Shown here: in pieces, positions 31,856-43,113 of the stretch
Layout of the letters: each line of letters starts with the position of its first letter
Position numbering within the stretch: position 1 is the stretch's first letter
From: Lasiosphaeris hirsuta
Lineage: Eukaryota; Ascomycota; Sordariomycetes; Sordariales; Lasiosphaeriaceae
Reading direction: 5' to 3'
NCBI GenBank assembly: GCA_030549175.1
Contig: JAUKUA010000001.1
Location: 3,844,001-3,908,000, forward strand
DNA length: 64,000 nucleotides
The notes under the pieces: model-generated
What the model was told of the DNA's origin: nothing
What the model saw: the letters and a program-made list of their open reading frames with translations, nothing else
Databases searched by the model: none
Made by a program: the position numbers and the translations under genes

Positions 31856-34800
31856 GGTCGCTGGGTGATGTTTTCTCCCACTTGACGACTTCCAGAAAGC
31901 GCTCTAGTGCCTCGTCGCCACTGCTCATTCTTGAAAGGTGTGACGATGCACCCGAATGGGGCCCAGTCCGGTAAAGGCCGAGGTGGGATGAATGCCTCTT
32001 CCAAGTCTCGCCCCCACGAAGCGTGCGAGCTTCTCATTCTGTTCGAAACAGTCCCTCGTGGCGACAAGAAACACGCTTCTGCAGCTTGTTGCTCCACGTG
32101 CCCCCACGAGCCTGAAGCTCAACCTGAAGAGTCGCTCGCGGGAGTAGTGGCGCTGTAGAACCACCCAGGATGGCGCCGTAGGACAAGGCCGATTCACTCC
32201 ACAACAGCCAGTGAACATTGTTGGGCACTACCCAAAAGGGGAAAGGGAAGGAGTGCCCACCTTAGACCGGATATCTGTTCACTACACCTCGTGGTGAGTA
32301 GAGGAATCTGAGCGGAGAAGCGCACCCGGAGAACGTGCTTCAAACCCGACGAATCATTCGGTGGTTTGGGGAACGAAACAGACGCGCGATCTTCCCCCCC
32401 GTGGATATCGCAATAACACGTTTCTATGCTGACGAATAAGTTTGTCAAGTGAAAATAAGTTGTGTGCCATGTCCGGAGAAGTCTGCTTCTGAATTGCAAC
32501 ATTCCACAAGGCAGTTATTCAGACCATCCTATTTTATCCCCCACGCTTTTTCTTGGTGTCATCTTTGATTGAGATGAATATTGGTTGAATTTGGCTCCAG
32601 GGAAATGGCGGTAAGTGCCAAGAACACGAACTACGGTGTTCGCGACGAGACGCTGCCGGAGTAGCAGTGCCAAGGTCATCAAGAACAATGGCAGAACGCG
32701 TAGACATGCGCGCTACAAGACGCTGCGCATTTTGTGGCGACGAGTTGAGAAGAAAAAGGCTCATACCAGATCTCGACTGCAGAATCTTATCTTCGGGCTG
32801 AACACAAACCCCACGAATAGCGTTATCGCGGTGGCCATGGATTGCGGCGAGGCTTCAGTCGGATCTCGCCAGGTTGGGGGTCGCCCTTCCGATAGCAACT
32901 CCTGAGCGGTCAATGATGACTGACACCTTGACCAGATCGTGGGGACGCCGAGATGCTCGTCTTTTCTTTGGCTTTGGCCTTGCACCAACCTTGACTTTTG
33001 ATGTCGCGGAGCAGGTAATAGCGTCAAGAGGTTGGCGCTTTACGTAAAGACAAGTCAATCATTGATGGCAAGAGGGGGGATCTGCTGAATAGTGCGGCTC
33101 TATTATTTCTTCCTTCACCTTCTCCTGTCGTCGCCTGAGCGATATGAAGCTCTCTAGTGGCTGGCATGCCGCATTCCGGCGAACCCACTGTTATATCGCA
33201 GTCTTCGGCTTTAAGAAATGACATGGTGATAATTATCGGGTTTGCCCTCAACTACACGGCTCTGCTAGTGGCTACGATAGCTATCAAAGATAGCCATGAG
33301 CAGAACGACGGCGGGGAGACGCCGATTCCCATCATGGTGAGTTGCGGGGGGTATAACAAGAGGGCTAGGACAGAAAGGGAAAGCGGCATGCATGATGAAT
33401 ATACTAGTGGCGCAACATGCGGGAGAAATGAGCATAGAAACATTCCAGAAGACCCATCAGCATGGCCACGGAATCACCTATTGGTGAGTTTGAGCCATCG
33501 TTCCTGCACTAGTGGGCCTGTGGAAGGATGGGGGGCGGAGCGAGCGAATACTGATGATAACAAATTTCGAGCACTTCGAATCTGCACCAACGATGTGGGT
33601 TGCAAGCAGCGCGTTGCGCGGGCACGCGGAGAGGGTGCTATGTGTTGTCTTGAGGCAATGTCAAACGAAAGGATTGTAAAAAGCCTGGTTTCGAATGTGT
33701 GGCCGGTGTGGCCAGGGGGAGAGACCGAGAGCCTGGATAACCTAGCTGGCGTCCTGTTCATTTTTCTGGCCTGCCAAAATTTTAGGAGGGGTCGGAATGG
33801 ATGACAACTAGCTGGTAGTAGTCTTGCAGGGTGGCCTGCCGGTTGTCCTTGTAATTCCGTGTGGCCCACAGACGGTGACCCAAGGGACGGTGGCGGGAAT
33901 CCATCCCAGGTCGTAGCCTCTACGATTAGTGTGGCTGGCCAAAGGGCGGTGGGGAAGATGCTCAACCAAAATGGACGCCTTGCCGAATTTGAACAGAACA
34001 ATGCTGCCTCTAGATCAATCTGGGGAGCCAAGTGTTGTGAACAGGGGTAGGAAGGTAGAGGGCCTTGTCGTCCCGCAAATCCGGGGCCTCGCAATAACCC
34101 TTTTGGGTCCTGGTCCTCCGATGTTATCAGAATCCTGGGAGTTCCCCGGCTAACTACCCGCGGCCCGTAAGTCAACGGTCCGTACCAGGTTTCAACAGAC
34201 AGGCGAGCAGGCCGTGAATACCCCGTCGCGGAAAATTTCCTCGCCAAACTCAGGGTACCAGGTAATCCGGGAAGATCAGACCGCCACAACAGTTTGGTTT
34301 GCCAGTCGCTAGCAGAGAGAAAAGAAACAGTGAGTCGAGATTCTGGTCAAGTTGCTTTTGGCCTCGAGGATGCGCGTCTTTGCATGAGCTTGTCATGCGT
34401 ATCGCTCAAAGCGGAAATCTCACGTTGGTTGCTTGGGCCAGGCGAGCAAGGTTGTGCAGATCCGAATTGCACATGTCGCCCTAACTCTTTGGCCGACGGT
34501 GAACTGTTTTAGTGTATTGACCGATCAAATCGCTGGTGTTCTTGGTTTTCCATCCATACCAAGGGGCGGGGGACCTTGCGGAATTGCTGCGGAAGCCGAA
34601 AGAACTCTCCCACTTCTTCGCTCAGCGCTCGGGATCTTGGGGCGTGGGGCCAGATGGCTGGGTCGCCCAGAGGTATGCTTACTTTTTCAAGTCGTTCCAT
34701 TGCGATGGTGCGGTTGTTGGCCCGTTCCGAGTCTACGGTGGCGAGTGATGGTGACAGTGACAGGGTCCACCGCCGGATGGCCAGGGGGAAGGCGACATCG

Positions 34801-35271
34801 GTTCGTTCCTGTCGGGGTTTCAACAGGGAACGCGTCCGGGATGAAAAGCCTCACGTCCCGGCTTAGGATGCCGTCCGTGTTCGAAGCCAATGCACGTGCA
34901 GACCCATTGAGGTTTGACAGGCCTTGCAATTCTGGAGGCGCTCTCCGCTTCCGCGACACGGTGCGGGCCTCGACTGAGCTGGGGTGGGCTGTGACCCCTC
35001 TCGGATCCCCTCTCTCTCCTTGCGTTGACTGATGGCATTTCCGGAGAACTGGGTCTGCCGTATTGCCGCTCTCGCGAAGGGAGCGTTTCGCATGCTCGGC
35101 GCACATGGCAGTGTCGGAAAACGCTGATCCGGAGAACGTAGTTTGCTGTATCATGACAACCTTGAGCGTCTTAAGCATGAATGCGTATTCTAGTTTCTGA
35201 AAGAAAAAAAAATGTGTCGAGGCTCGCAGAGATATTCTCCAGACTCGACCCTAAGAGGAAAAAAATCCCAC

Positions 35272-35312
35272 GTACCTGCATGCTGCAGCTGCAGTGGGCT
35301 GCATGCAGGTAC
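35272..35312. repeat. Perfect 12-bp inverted repeat
   Basis: gtacctgcatgc at 35272-35283 and its exact reverse complement gcatgcaggtac at 35301-35312 flank a 17-bp spacer that is itself self-complementary in part (gcagctgc). Confidence 0.85.
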
Positions 35313-36284
35313 CAGCTGCGGTGAGGTCCAATGTATGTACCTCCTCTCTTGGGGTACAACCCGCCGCTTGCAGCTGCGAGCTGGTGGAATGATTTGAGGG
35401 GTGGGTGCATGGATATTCAGATAGCAGTCATGAAGGGCACTCTGGGGCGGAGCGGTTGACTATCCCAGCAGCCCGCATTGAATCCCACCTGTTGTCTGCC
35501 CTTGGCAAACTTCCTCATCTGGGATGAAGACCGAGAATCTGATGCCTTCCTACAGTGCAGCCATCCAACTTTGGGTCAGAGCCTGCTGGTATTGCAGCGC
35601 GCATGGTGTCGGCCACAGTGCTGTAGTTCCCAAGCCAGACTGCATAGCGGTACTGAGGGGTATACGAGTTGTGCAGGGCATTGAGGGATTGCCCCTTGCA
35701 AGACGCAGCTGTGGACAAGCTGCATTTGTCGAGCCTTAGCAGTCGTGTCACTTTATGTGCGACACTAGCCCCGAACGAGTGTGCCATTTTGTGTTGCAAA
35801 TGGTACTGACTGGGTCCCTGTGGGTTGTTCGGCTGTTTCCAGCGAGAGGAACGATGGCGGCGCTGTTGGCCGAAAATGTTGACCGGCCCTTCAGACGGGA
35901 GAAGAGGCGATTCCAGAAGGGCCTGCTCCGACTAGTGTCGTTTTGGGACACGCGACGCGACTGGATAGGAAACGGGTGAAACAAGCGATTTCCTAGATGA
36001 CGACGGTGGGGCCTTGGTTGGCTGCAACCTCAGCCGATTCAAGGCGAACAGGTTGGAACACCACTCGGCAGACCGACCAATAATGTATTTTTGGTGCCAC
36101 TTGCTGCGCATTGGCGAGTTGGAATGACTTGCGCTCTGCCCTCCATCAATTGAGCAGTTCTCGAGTTCCATGTTGAGCAGCGATGACCGCCGAGTGCAGT
36201 GGTCTGATGTGTCATTGTGATGCGGTCGCGAGGCAAGTCTAGAAAACCCGTGAGCAGTTATCACACAGGTGAGAGCCGCAAGTG

Positions 36285-36318
36285 ATGTGTCACTTTTCGA
36301 TTTATCAAAGTGACACAT
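36285..36318. repeat. Perfect 12-bp inverted repeat
   Basis: atgtgtcacttt at 36285-36296 and aaagtgacacat at 36307-36318 are exact reverse complements with a 10-bp spacer. This could form a hairpin in RNA or a bipartite dimer site (TGTCAC/GTGACA). Confidence 0.85.
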
Positions 36319-36821
36319 GGATTCGGAATCGATAAGGCGCCTGTAACCACGATTTGTTTCGATGGGATGCGTGCTGGATACTTGAACAGAGAGGGCGATC
36401 ATATTTACCCTGGCTCGAAATGGACATTGGCGTAGGCACGTGAATAGGACTGTATGTACGGGCACAACAAGGGACGGCAAAGCACCACTGACCTACTCGT
36501 CTGAGTCTGCCTGGAAGCCTGCCTAGAGGCTGAGAGACTTGAAAATCTTACTCAGAAGCCCACGAGGTCGGTTCTGCATCAAGCTAATGTGCTGAGATTT
36601 GCATTCGAGTTTACGGATGTATTCCCGACTGCTTCTAGGGGACACGCAGTTCCGCGGATACCAGGAATCGTGGAGTTTCTAACCGTTACTGGCCTCCCAT
36701 ATCGTGGAAATGATCTGGCCATTTGAAGTTGCCCGTATCCGCCCTTACACTTTACCGGTGTCCCAATATCACGGGAACGTGACACCACCAATGGAGACTG
36801 CTCAACTGGCTTGCAAATGAC

Positions 36822-36844
36822 TGCCCCTTCCAATGGAAGGGGCA
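36822..36844. promoter_or_regulatory. Near-perfect palindrome with two opposed STRE-like cores
   Basis: tgccccttcca and tggaaggggca, 11 bp each, are exact reverse complements separated by one base. Each arm holds the stress response element core CCCCT/AGGGG, which is the binding site of the Msn2/Seb1 family. It lies 4.2 kb upstream of a gene for just such a factor. The link to autoregulation is inference. Confidence 0.45.
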
Positions 36845-39800
36845 ACTCCATCGTCATCCGGCCCGCCAGGATGGCGACCCGCGTGGATGCTGCAATACTG
36901 ACTGACCCAACCGGGACAGGCGGAGCTGCTCAGAGCCATGTCATAGGCCCAAGGGGAAAAGAAGGAGCCCCAACCAGTCTGGTGCCGCAACGAGATTCCT
37001 TTTGGTCGATGGCGTCCAGATAGGCTTCGTCGCTTGTCGTGAGGCCTTGTGCTTCGTAAGAAGAGAGAAAAAATATGTGACTGACGGCATTGAGCGAGGC
37101 CCACGGAGGGCGGTCAATGGCCCTCTCCGGTTGGACCAAAGCGCGCGGCGCAGAGTCCCCATCACCGTCACCAGTGCTGCGTGATGGCGCCTCGCCACTG
37201 GGTTACATATGCAGGGCTGTTTAAGTGCGTGCATGTGAGGAGGGGTTCTGATGCCCTTCTGGCACTTCCGACTGGTCACAGTAAGCTTCTCTCACCGATT
37301 TCACAGTCCGACTTGCCTCACGACCTGACAGGCGCAACCCAAGCCGCTTGATGGCTGTCGTGAATGGCCACACCTCGTCACGATCGACTCCCGCCGTTGC
37401 CTGCGAACTGCCTCTCGGGTGTTTCATGTTTGCCTCTGCGCAGGTACCACTGTACACTGCACAGCCGCCAAGCGGCCTGAATGGCAGACGAAAGGGCTCT
37501 TCGTTTAGGGTTACTGCGTGGAAAATCCGTCCGCTGCTGTTGGCTGCCCACAGGCACACACTTTTTGGTTCAGCGGGCCTTGGCACAAGAGCTGCGTCGT
37601 CACCTTTCTCAGCGAAACGCGGTCCACAGTCGATGTGGTCCCCGAGTGCTTCGATTCGTCCACCTCGAGGCTCTGGCTGGTGGGGGGAAGGGTGTGTGCG
37701 GGCTCGCTTGCGCTTTGGTTTGTGAACATGCCCTCCCCCCTATCTCACTCGAGCCCCTCGACCCGGCTTCCGTGATGGGCAAACAAGGAACCCGGCGTGT
37801 TCAGCCGCCTATACTCTTTTTTTATTTGCCTCGAAGACTGCCGCTCGAGACAGCTGTGGCAATATTATTGATTTTTGCCGCGCGACATTTGGGGCAGCTT
37901 CCATACCAGAGGTGTGTCACAGACCGAAAATACCACTTAGGTACTATACTAGTTGGCAAATTATCGTGGGTGGTTGGTTGCTGTGTCGCTCAATCTAGAA
38001 TCGAGGGTGTAGAGGGCACTTTATTCCACGCACTACTTCCCCCGGATGCATGATGTCAACAAATGTCGACATGTATCGATCGCACTGGAGTTATTGCTGT
38101 GGCCGCTTACGCCACACAAAGAACTTTGTTGAAATTGGTATGTATGTCTGCATACGTCCATTTGATGTCCGCCCCATCCTGGCTGAAATCTGGCTGAACA
38201 CGCTGAACATGCTGTGGAGAGCGAGCGGCTTCGGAGGATTGATTATTCTTGGAACATGACGGGAATTCTCAGTAGCAAACCGGGATCCAGCACATCTGTC
38301 TGCCTGTCGCCATACGATGGACGTCGAGCCCATTCCAGGTTTCGGTCTCGCAAGGCATGAAACCCAAGGGACGGATCATCCCGGCCTCGAAATTCAATGC
38401 TATTGCTCCGCCATCAGCTGACACGATTCGTTGTGTGTTTCGTCCATCGCGGACATTAGGAGAAGGCAGATGGATTTGCTGGTGCGCTTGTTTCGACCAA
38501 ATCAGCGCATGAAGGAGAAAGAGGCAGCGCATTTCCCATCCCGCGCCTCGCTACCCGAAGATCGATGATGGACCGCCGGCGTCTGCCTGCATTGTATGTT
38601 TGTGGTTGTGATCGACTTTCAGGTTAGCAGCGAGCTCAGCGGTTGCATGTTTGCGCTTTTTCTATCATTCTTGACTGTCTAGGAAATGGACTGTCAAGCC
38701 ATTGGGCCACACCGCCCACCACACCACCCACGGGGTGGGTTGCGAATGGGCGGGGGACGGCGCGACGCCGTTTCTCCCTCTCGTCGTGCTTGCTGCGCTT
38801 GCCGTACGTCGTGCATCGTGCGTCGTGTGTGTCGTGCTCGTGCTGTTTGGCCGCCTGTGATGTAGGTGGCCTCTCTCAGGGTGTTCGTACCTTGCATCCC
38901 CCCAGCTGCGGTCGCTACTGGCCGGTGCTGGACGAGGTCAGGATGGGTCAGGATGTGACACGACGGCGCCCAGCGAATGGCTGCGTCCGGCTTGCCGTCG
39001 GACACGGCGCCTGGGGGTGATGCTTTCTGGCAGGGTCCTCTTGTGCAAGTTTTGTGGAGGGCGGCCGTGCTGGCTGTTAGGCCTATCAGCGCTGTGGAGG
39101 CCGTCGCGGTCGGCTTTATGCATGTGCTTGACCTCTCCTGTTGGTCCGTGGTCTCTTCACAAAGTCCACAGGAGGGACTCGGGGCGTGCCACCCACCCAA
39201 CCGTTGTGGTTAGGCCGTCTGCATAACTATCAGCGGTGCCAAAGATTACGAAAGTTGAGTACGTACGGGCAACAGGCCGGCAACAGGCGGGAGGGCAGCA
39301 GGATGGAGGACGGAGGATGGAGGAATGGAGCCTGCGGCAATCCAATCCAGCATGTTGCGCTGTCAACGGCAGTCGGCGAACACAGAGCGAATTCCACCTC
39401 TTCATGCTATTGTTGCCCCTCGTATCCCATCCATACCCAGTTTCCAACTAGCCTCATGTTCCCCCATAGTCCCTCACGGGAGCCTCGGCTGCTGCATGGG
39501 TAATGCGAATGCTCAGCATCAGTCGAAACCAGATTCAGAGCCAGGCAGGTTGACGGCTCAACTCCACAGCCCAACCCTCCTCTGGCGGCGAGGGGACCCA
39601 TATGTCCGCTGTCCACTGTGCATGCAGTGGGTTGACCGTGGCGACGGTGCCTGTCGGCCTCCCTCCCGTGCAGTCGCCCAGCTCTTCTGGGTTGCCTGCG
39701 CTGTCCTGCGTTGTCCCAGGGCGAGACTCGAGATCTGACGGAGCGGGGAAAGAGAGCGGCCTCTTCTCGCGCTCTTCAGCGCGTCCAGCCCGGACAACCC

Positions 39801-41049
39801 AGTGAGGTGCAGCTGCAAAACTTGCATTGGATAAGTCGGCCTAGGACTAGGCCTCTCTGGCTCGCCCTTACCAACCTCGGTGCTGGGTCAAAACGCTGGG
39901 GGCATCGAGCCCAGCGAACCACGACTCAGTATCCGCGCATGGTGACTTCTGGCGTGTGCGCAGGCACCACCACCCACAGCCCAGCCCATTGTGCTAGCGC
40001 CATGTATTGGACTGGCTGGACTGGGGGGAAGGGAGGGATGCTCGAAGTACCTTGGATTCGACGGTACCTCCGTGTGTCTGCACAGTCTCTGAGCGCTGCT
40101 TGTTCGCTGCTTGCTCAGTTGGTCCAGATTTAGAATTGGACTAGTGGCTGCGCCATCCTCTGTTGAGCCCACCCACACCCCGTCTGATGTTTCCGTCCAC
40201 TTGCCCCAGACACCCCCGGGGCAGACATGCAGGCAGGGGAAGAGGGTGGCCAGTCGTGCCGGCCTGTGGACTCCGTGGGTTCCTGGTCAATCCTGTCCCT
40301 TGTCAGCTCAAGCGAGACAGACCACGGCGCATGGTGGGTTGGAGGGTCCCAGGGTGGCCCATACCAGCGTCCGTCGAGCCACTGGGATTGATGTATCGAT
40401 GGTATCTGTCGTCGAGCGAGTTATCTTGGCTCGTCGTTGATCTTGGTGTGTGGGTTTACATATCCTCCACGGGCTCCCCTTCTTGACGTTCCCTGCCCTC
40501 CCACATCGGCAGATCTGTCGACCTGGACGTGTGATCTCTTTCTTCCTTTTACATATCGGTTCTTGTTTCTTTCAGAACTCGAGGTTTTGGATATCCATTC
40601 CTTCCCTTCATTCAGTACTACTCGGTCAGGACGACATCACCCCACTCGTGACAACTCTGTTACCCATGCGGCGATAGAGACACAGACAGAAAGAGTGTGA
40701 GAGAGCATCGCCCAAACGAGTCCATGTACAACAACAGTCCTCGAGACTCCTAAACCGGCCCGTCGTTGATCTCTCGATCGTGACCGCCAGCCATTCATTA
40801 CCACCAGAACCGAACCAGACCATCTTTAGGCCAGCCGCCGACAGCACACCTACCCACGCGAGACTTCCGCAAGCAACTGTATACTATAGTGGATATATAT
40901 ACTTAATCACTAAAACCACGAGGGCGAAGCTATCCAGCCGGCAGATACATCGAGAGAGAAATCGCCCGTCTTGCAGAGTGGGTACCAGCCGGAGCGGAAG
41001 AGAGAGGCGTTGAAATTTGAAGGCTGACGACAGGAGCAGCATTGTGAAA

Positions 41050-43113
41050 ATGGAAACCATCATGGCCCCTCAGGCGATGGCGTCGTCCTTCTTCCAATAC
41101 ACCCCCCAGTCGCACCCAGAGAACCGACAAGGGCACTTTGTGCCTCATCCGCACCTCCAGCACCAGCATCAACATCAGCACCAGCAGCACCATCAGCACC
41201 AGCAGCTCCACCACCAGAACGCGCTCCAGCATCACATCAATGTCTTCCCCGTCGTGCCCACATTGCCCTCAACGCCAATGTACTCGAGGCCAGGCTCCGC
41301 GTGCTCACCAATGCACCCCATGACTTTCACCAGCGCACCCCTGGCACTCACGCCCGTGGCATCTCCCCAGCCCATCACCCACAAGCCGACGATGGTACTG
41401 AACACGGATATGGGCGATGATGTGTACAGCTACCCATCGACACCTCCACTCTCGTCCTCGGGCAGCGTCATCAGCAGCCCCGGAAGCTGCGACATGCTCC
41501 AGACGCCGCTGAATCCCATGTTCTCGGGACTCGATGGCGTTGAGGGCAAGGAGGTGCGCGAGCTCGACCAGCTCGAGTTTCCCAACCTCGAATACCAGTG
41601 GCCAACTAGCTGCGCATCACCACCCATGACACCAAGTAGGTTTCCAAATTTTCTGCGGTTGTTTCTCATTCAGTGCTATGTGACGTTGGCGCGCTTGTGC
41701 TAGAAAGGTCGGGGTGCTATCGCAATGCGCTTGTGCAAACGGGCCTGCCACCTATGATAATAACTGCACAATCGCTCCTGCCAATTGTTCTGAATTGGCA
41801 GCTGGATAGCCCTTTCCGCATTCGTGTTTGGCGGGGCTTCTTCCATGCCATTTTGCTGGGAACGAATAAATTTGGGGGCTGAACTAACCTGGGCAACTTT
41901 TGCAGTGTACCACTTCCAATCCCAGACACCCGCATCTCAGTTTGGCTCGCTTAACAACACTGACCTCCTTTCCACGACCTCCTGCCCTTCGCTTTCTCCA
42001 TCGCCAGCGCCCTGCGCACGATCGGCTTCGACGGGAGCTATCAATTTCTGTGATCCTCGCAACCTGACCGTTGGCACCGTTAATTCAACTGTTGTACCCG
42101 AGTTTTCGCCTCAGTCCACCCTGTGCGCCGCCGACGAAGCGGACAGCGGTTTTGTGTTCAGGGGCGAGTCGTTCGCGACGGCTGCACCCCCTGCAATTTC
42201 GCCAAACTCGTCGTTCGAGTTCAACCAGGCTGTTCCCCATTCCTTTGACGAAATCTCCGACCTCGAGTCCGAGGACGACTTTGTCAACCGCCTGGTGAAT
42301 CTCAGCGAACACAACTCAACACAGACCAGCCGGTCGCGTGCTAGCTCCAACGCCGTATCGCTTGGTCACTCTAGCTTCACCTGCGACGACGATATCGAAG
42401 ATTTTGACGGCGAATCCTTCGCCGCCGACTGCTTCCCTAGCCCTGCAGACTCGAGCGACGACAACGACCATCACAAGAGCAAGCGCCAAAGGATAAATTC
42501 CGAGCCAACAATGAATGCCACTGCGGACTCGCAGTCGGGAAGCACCCAGCAGCAGACACCCGCTGCAGACAGCCAGAGTAACAACGCATCAGATGCGAAG
42601 AACGGCTCCGAGTCCAACTCTGCCTCTGACAATGCCCCGCACACACCTCACACACCTCTCCCAGCCCCAACTAATCGCCGTGGCCGCAAGCAATCCTTGA
42701 CTGAAGATCCTTCCAAGACGTTTGTTTGTGAGCTTTGCAACCGTCGCTTCCGTCGCCAAGAGCATCTCAAGCGCCACTACCGATCGCTCCACACCCAGGA
42801 CAAGCCCTTTGAGTGCCACGAATGTGGCAAGAAGTTCTCGCGCTCCGACAACTTGGCACAGCATGCACGCACCCATGGCTCAGGTGCTATTGTCATGAAC
42901 CTCATCGACGACCCTGAGGCCATGGCTGCCGCAGGAATGCATCCCGCCTACCATCATATGATGACGGGTCCCCACCATCCCGGCAGTGAGGACTACAACC
43001 ATTTGGGCAAAATCCTCTTCCAGGTTGCCTCTGAAATCCCTGGCAGCGCCAGCGAGTCGTCATCAGATGAGGGTAGCGACAGCGAATCGAAGAAGCGGAA
43101 GAGGTCAGACTAA
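41050..43113 (+). CDS. seb1: Msn2/Seb1-type C2H2 stress transcription factor
   Basis: General stress regulator that binds CCCCT elements. Two exons, 41050-41635 and 41906-43113, join in frame (A|TG) to give 597 residues. The N-terminal region has a His/Gln-rich tract near residues 36-60 ([16 protein letters not shown]) and long Ser/Thr/Pro-rich stretches with many potential phosphorylation sites. A conserved acidic motif [19 protein letters not shown] lies in exon 2. A basic patch (KSKRQR) precedes two C2H2 fingers at about residues 468-522: [20 protein letters not shown] and [20 protein letters not shown], joined by the TQDKP linker. These fingers and the following GSGAIVM are typical of the Msn2/4, Trichoderma Seb1 and Neurospora MSN-1 family. 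The C-terminus is Ser/acidic with a basic end (SKKRKR). The 270-bp intron is the second longest in the window. Confidence 0.92.

Larger units (their letters stand above)
28274..41049. other. 12.8-kb gene desert upstream of the stress factor gene
   Basis: No open frame here shows codon bias, recognisable domains or plausible splicing; the longest (minus 33474-34289 and 30687-31463, plus 33157-33804) overlap each other or look compositionally random. The region contains several perfect inverted repeats, a 23-base C run and simple repeats, listed separately. It may be an unusually large upstream regulatory region for the Msn2/Seb1-type gene, may hold noncoding transcripts, or may be decayed repeat DNA. 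Confidence 0.55.

Noticed and set aside
33474..34289. 271-codon open frame on the minus strand in the gene desert
   Set aside because: It overlaps a 215-codon frame on the other strand, has no recognisable domain, and its composition (Arg/Pro/Ser-rich, even Cys) looks like chance translation of GC-rich DNA.
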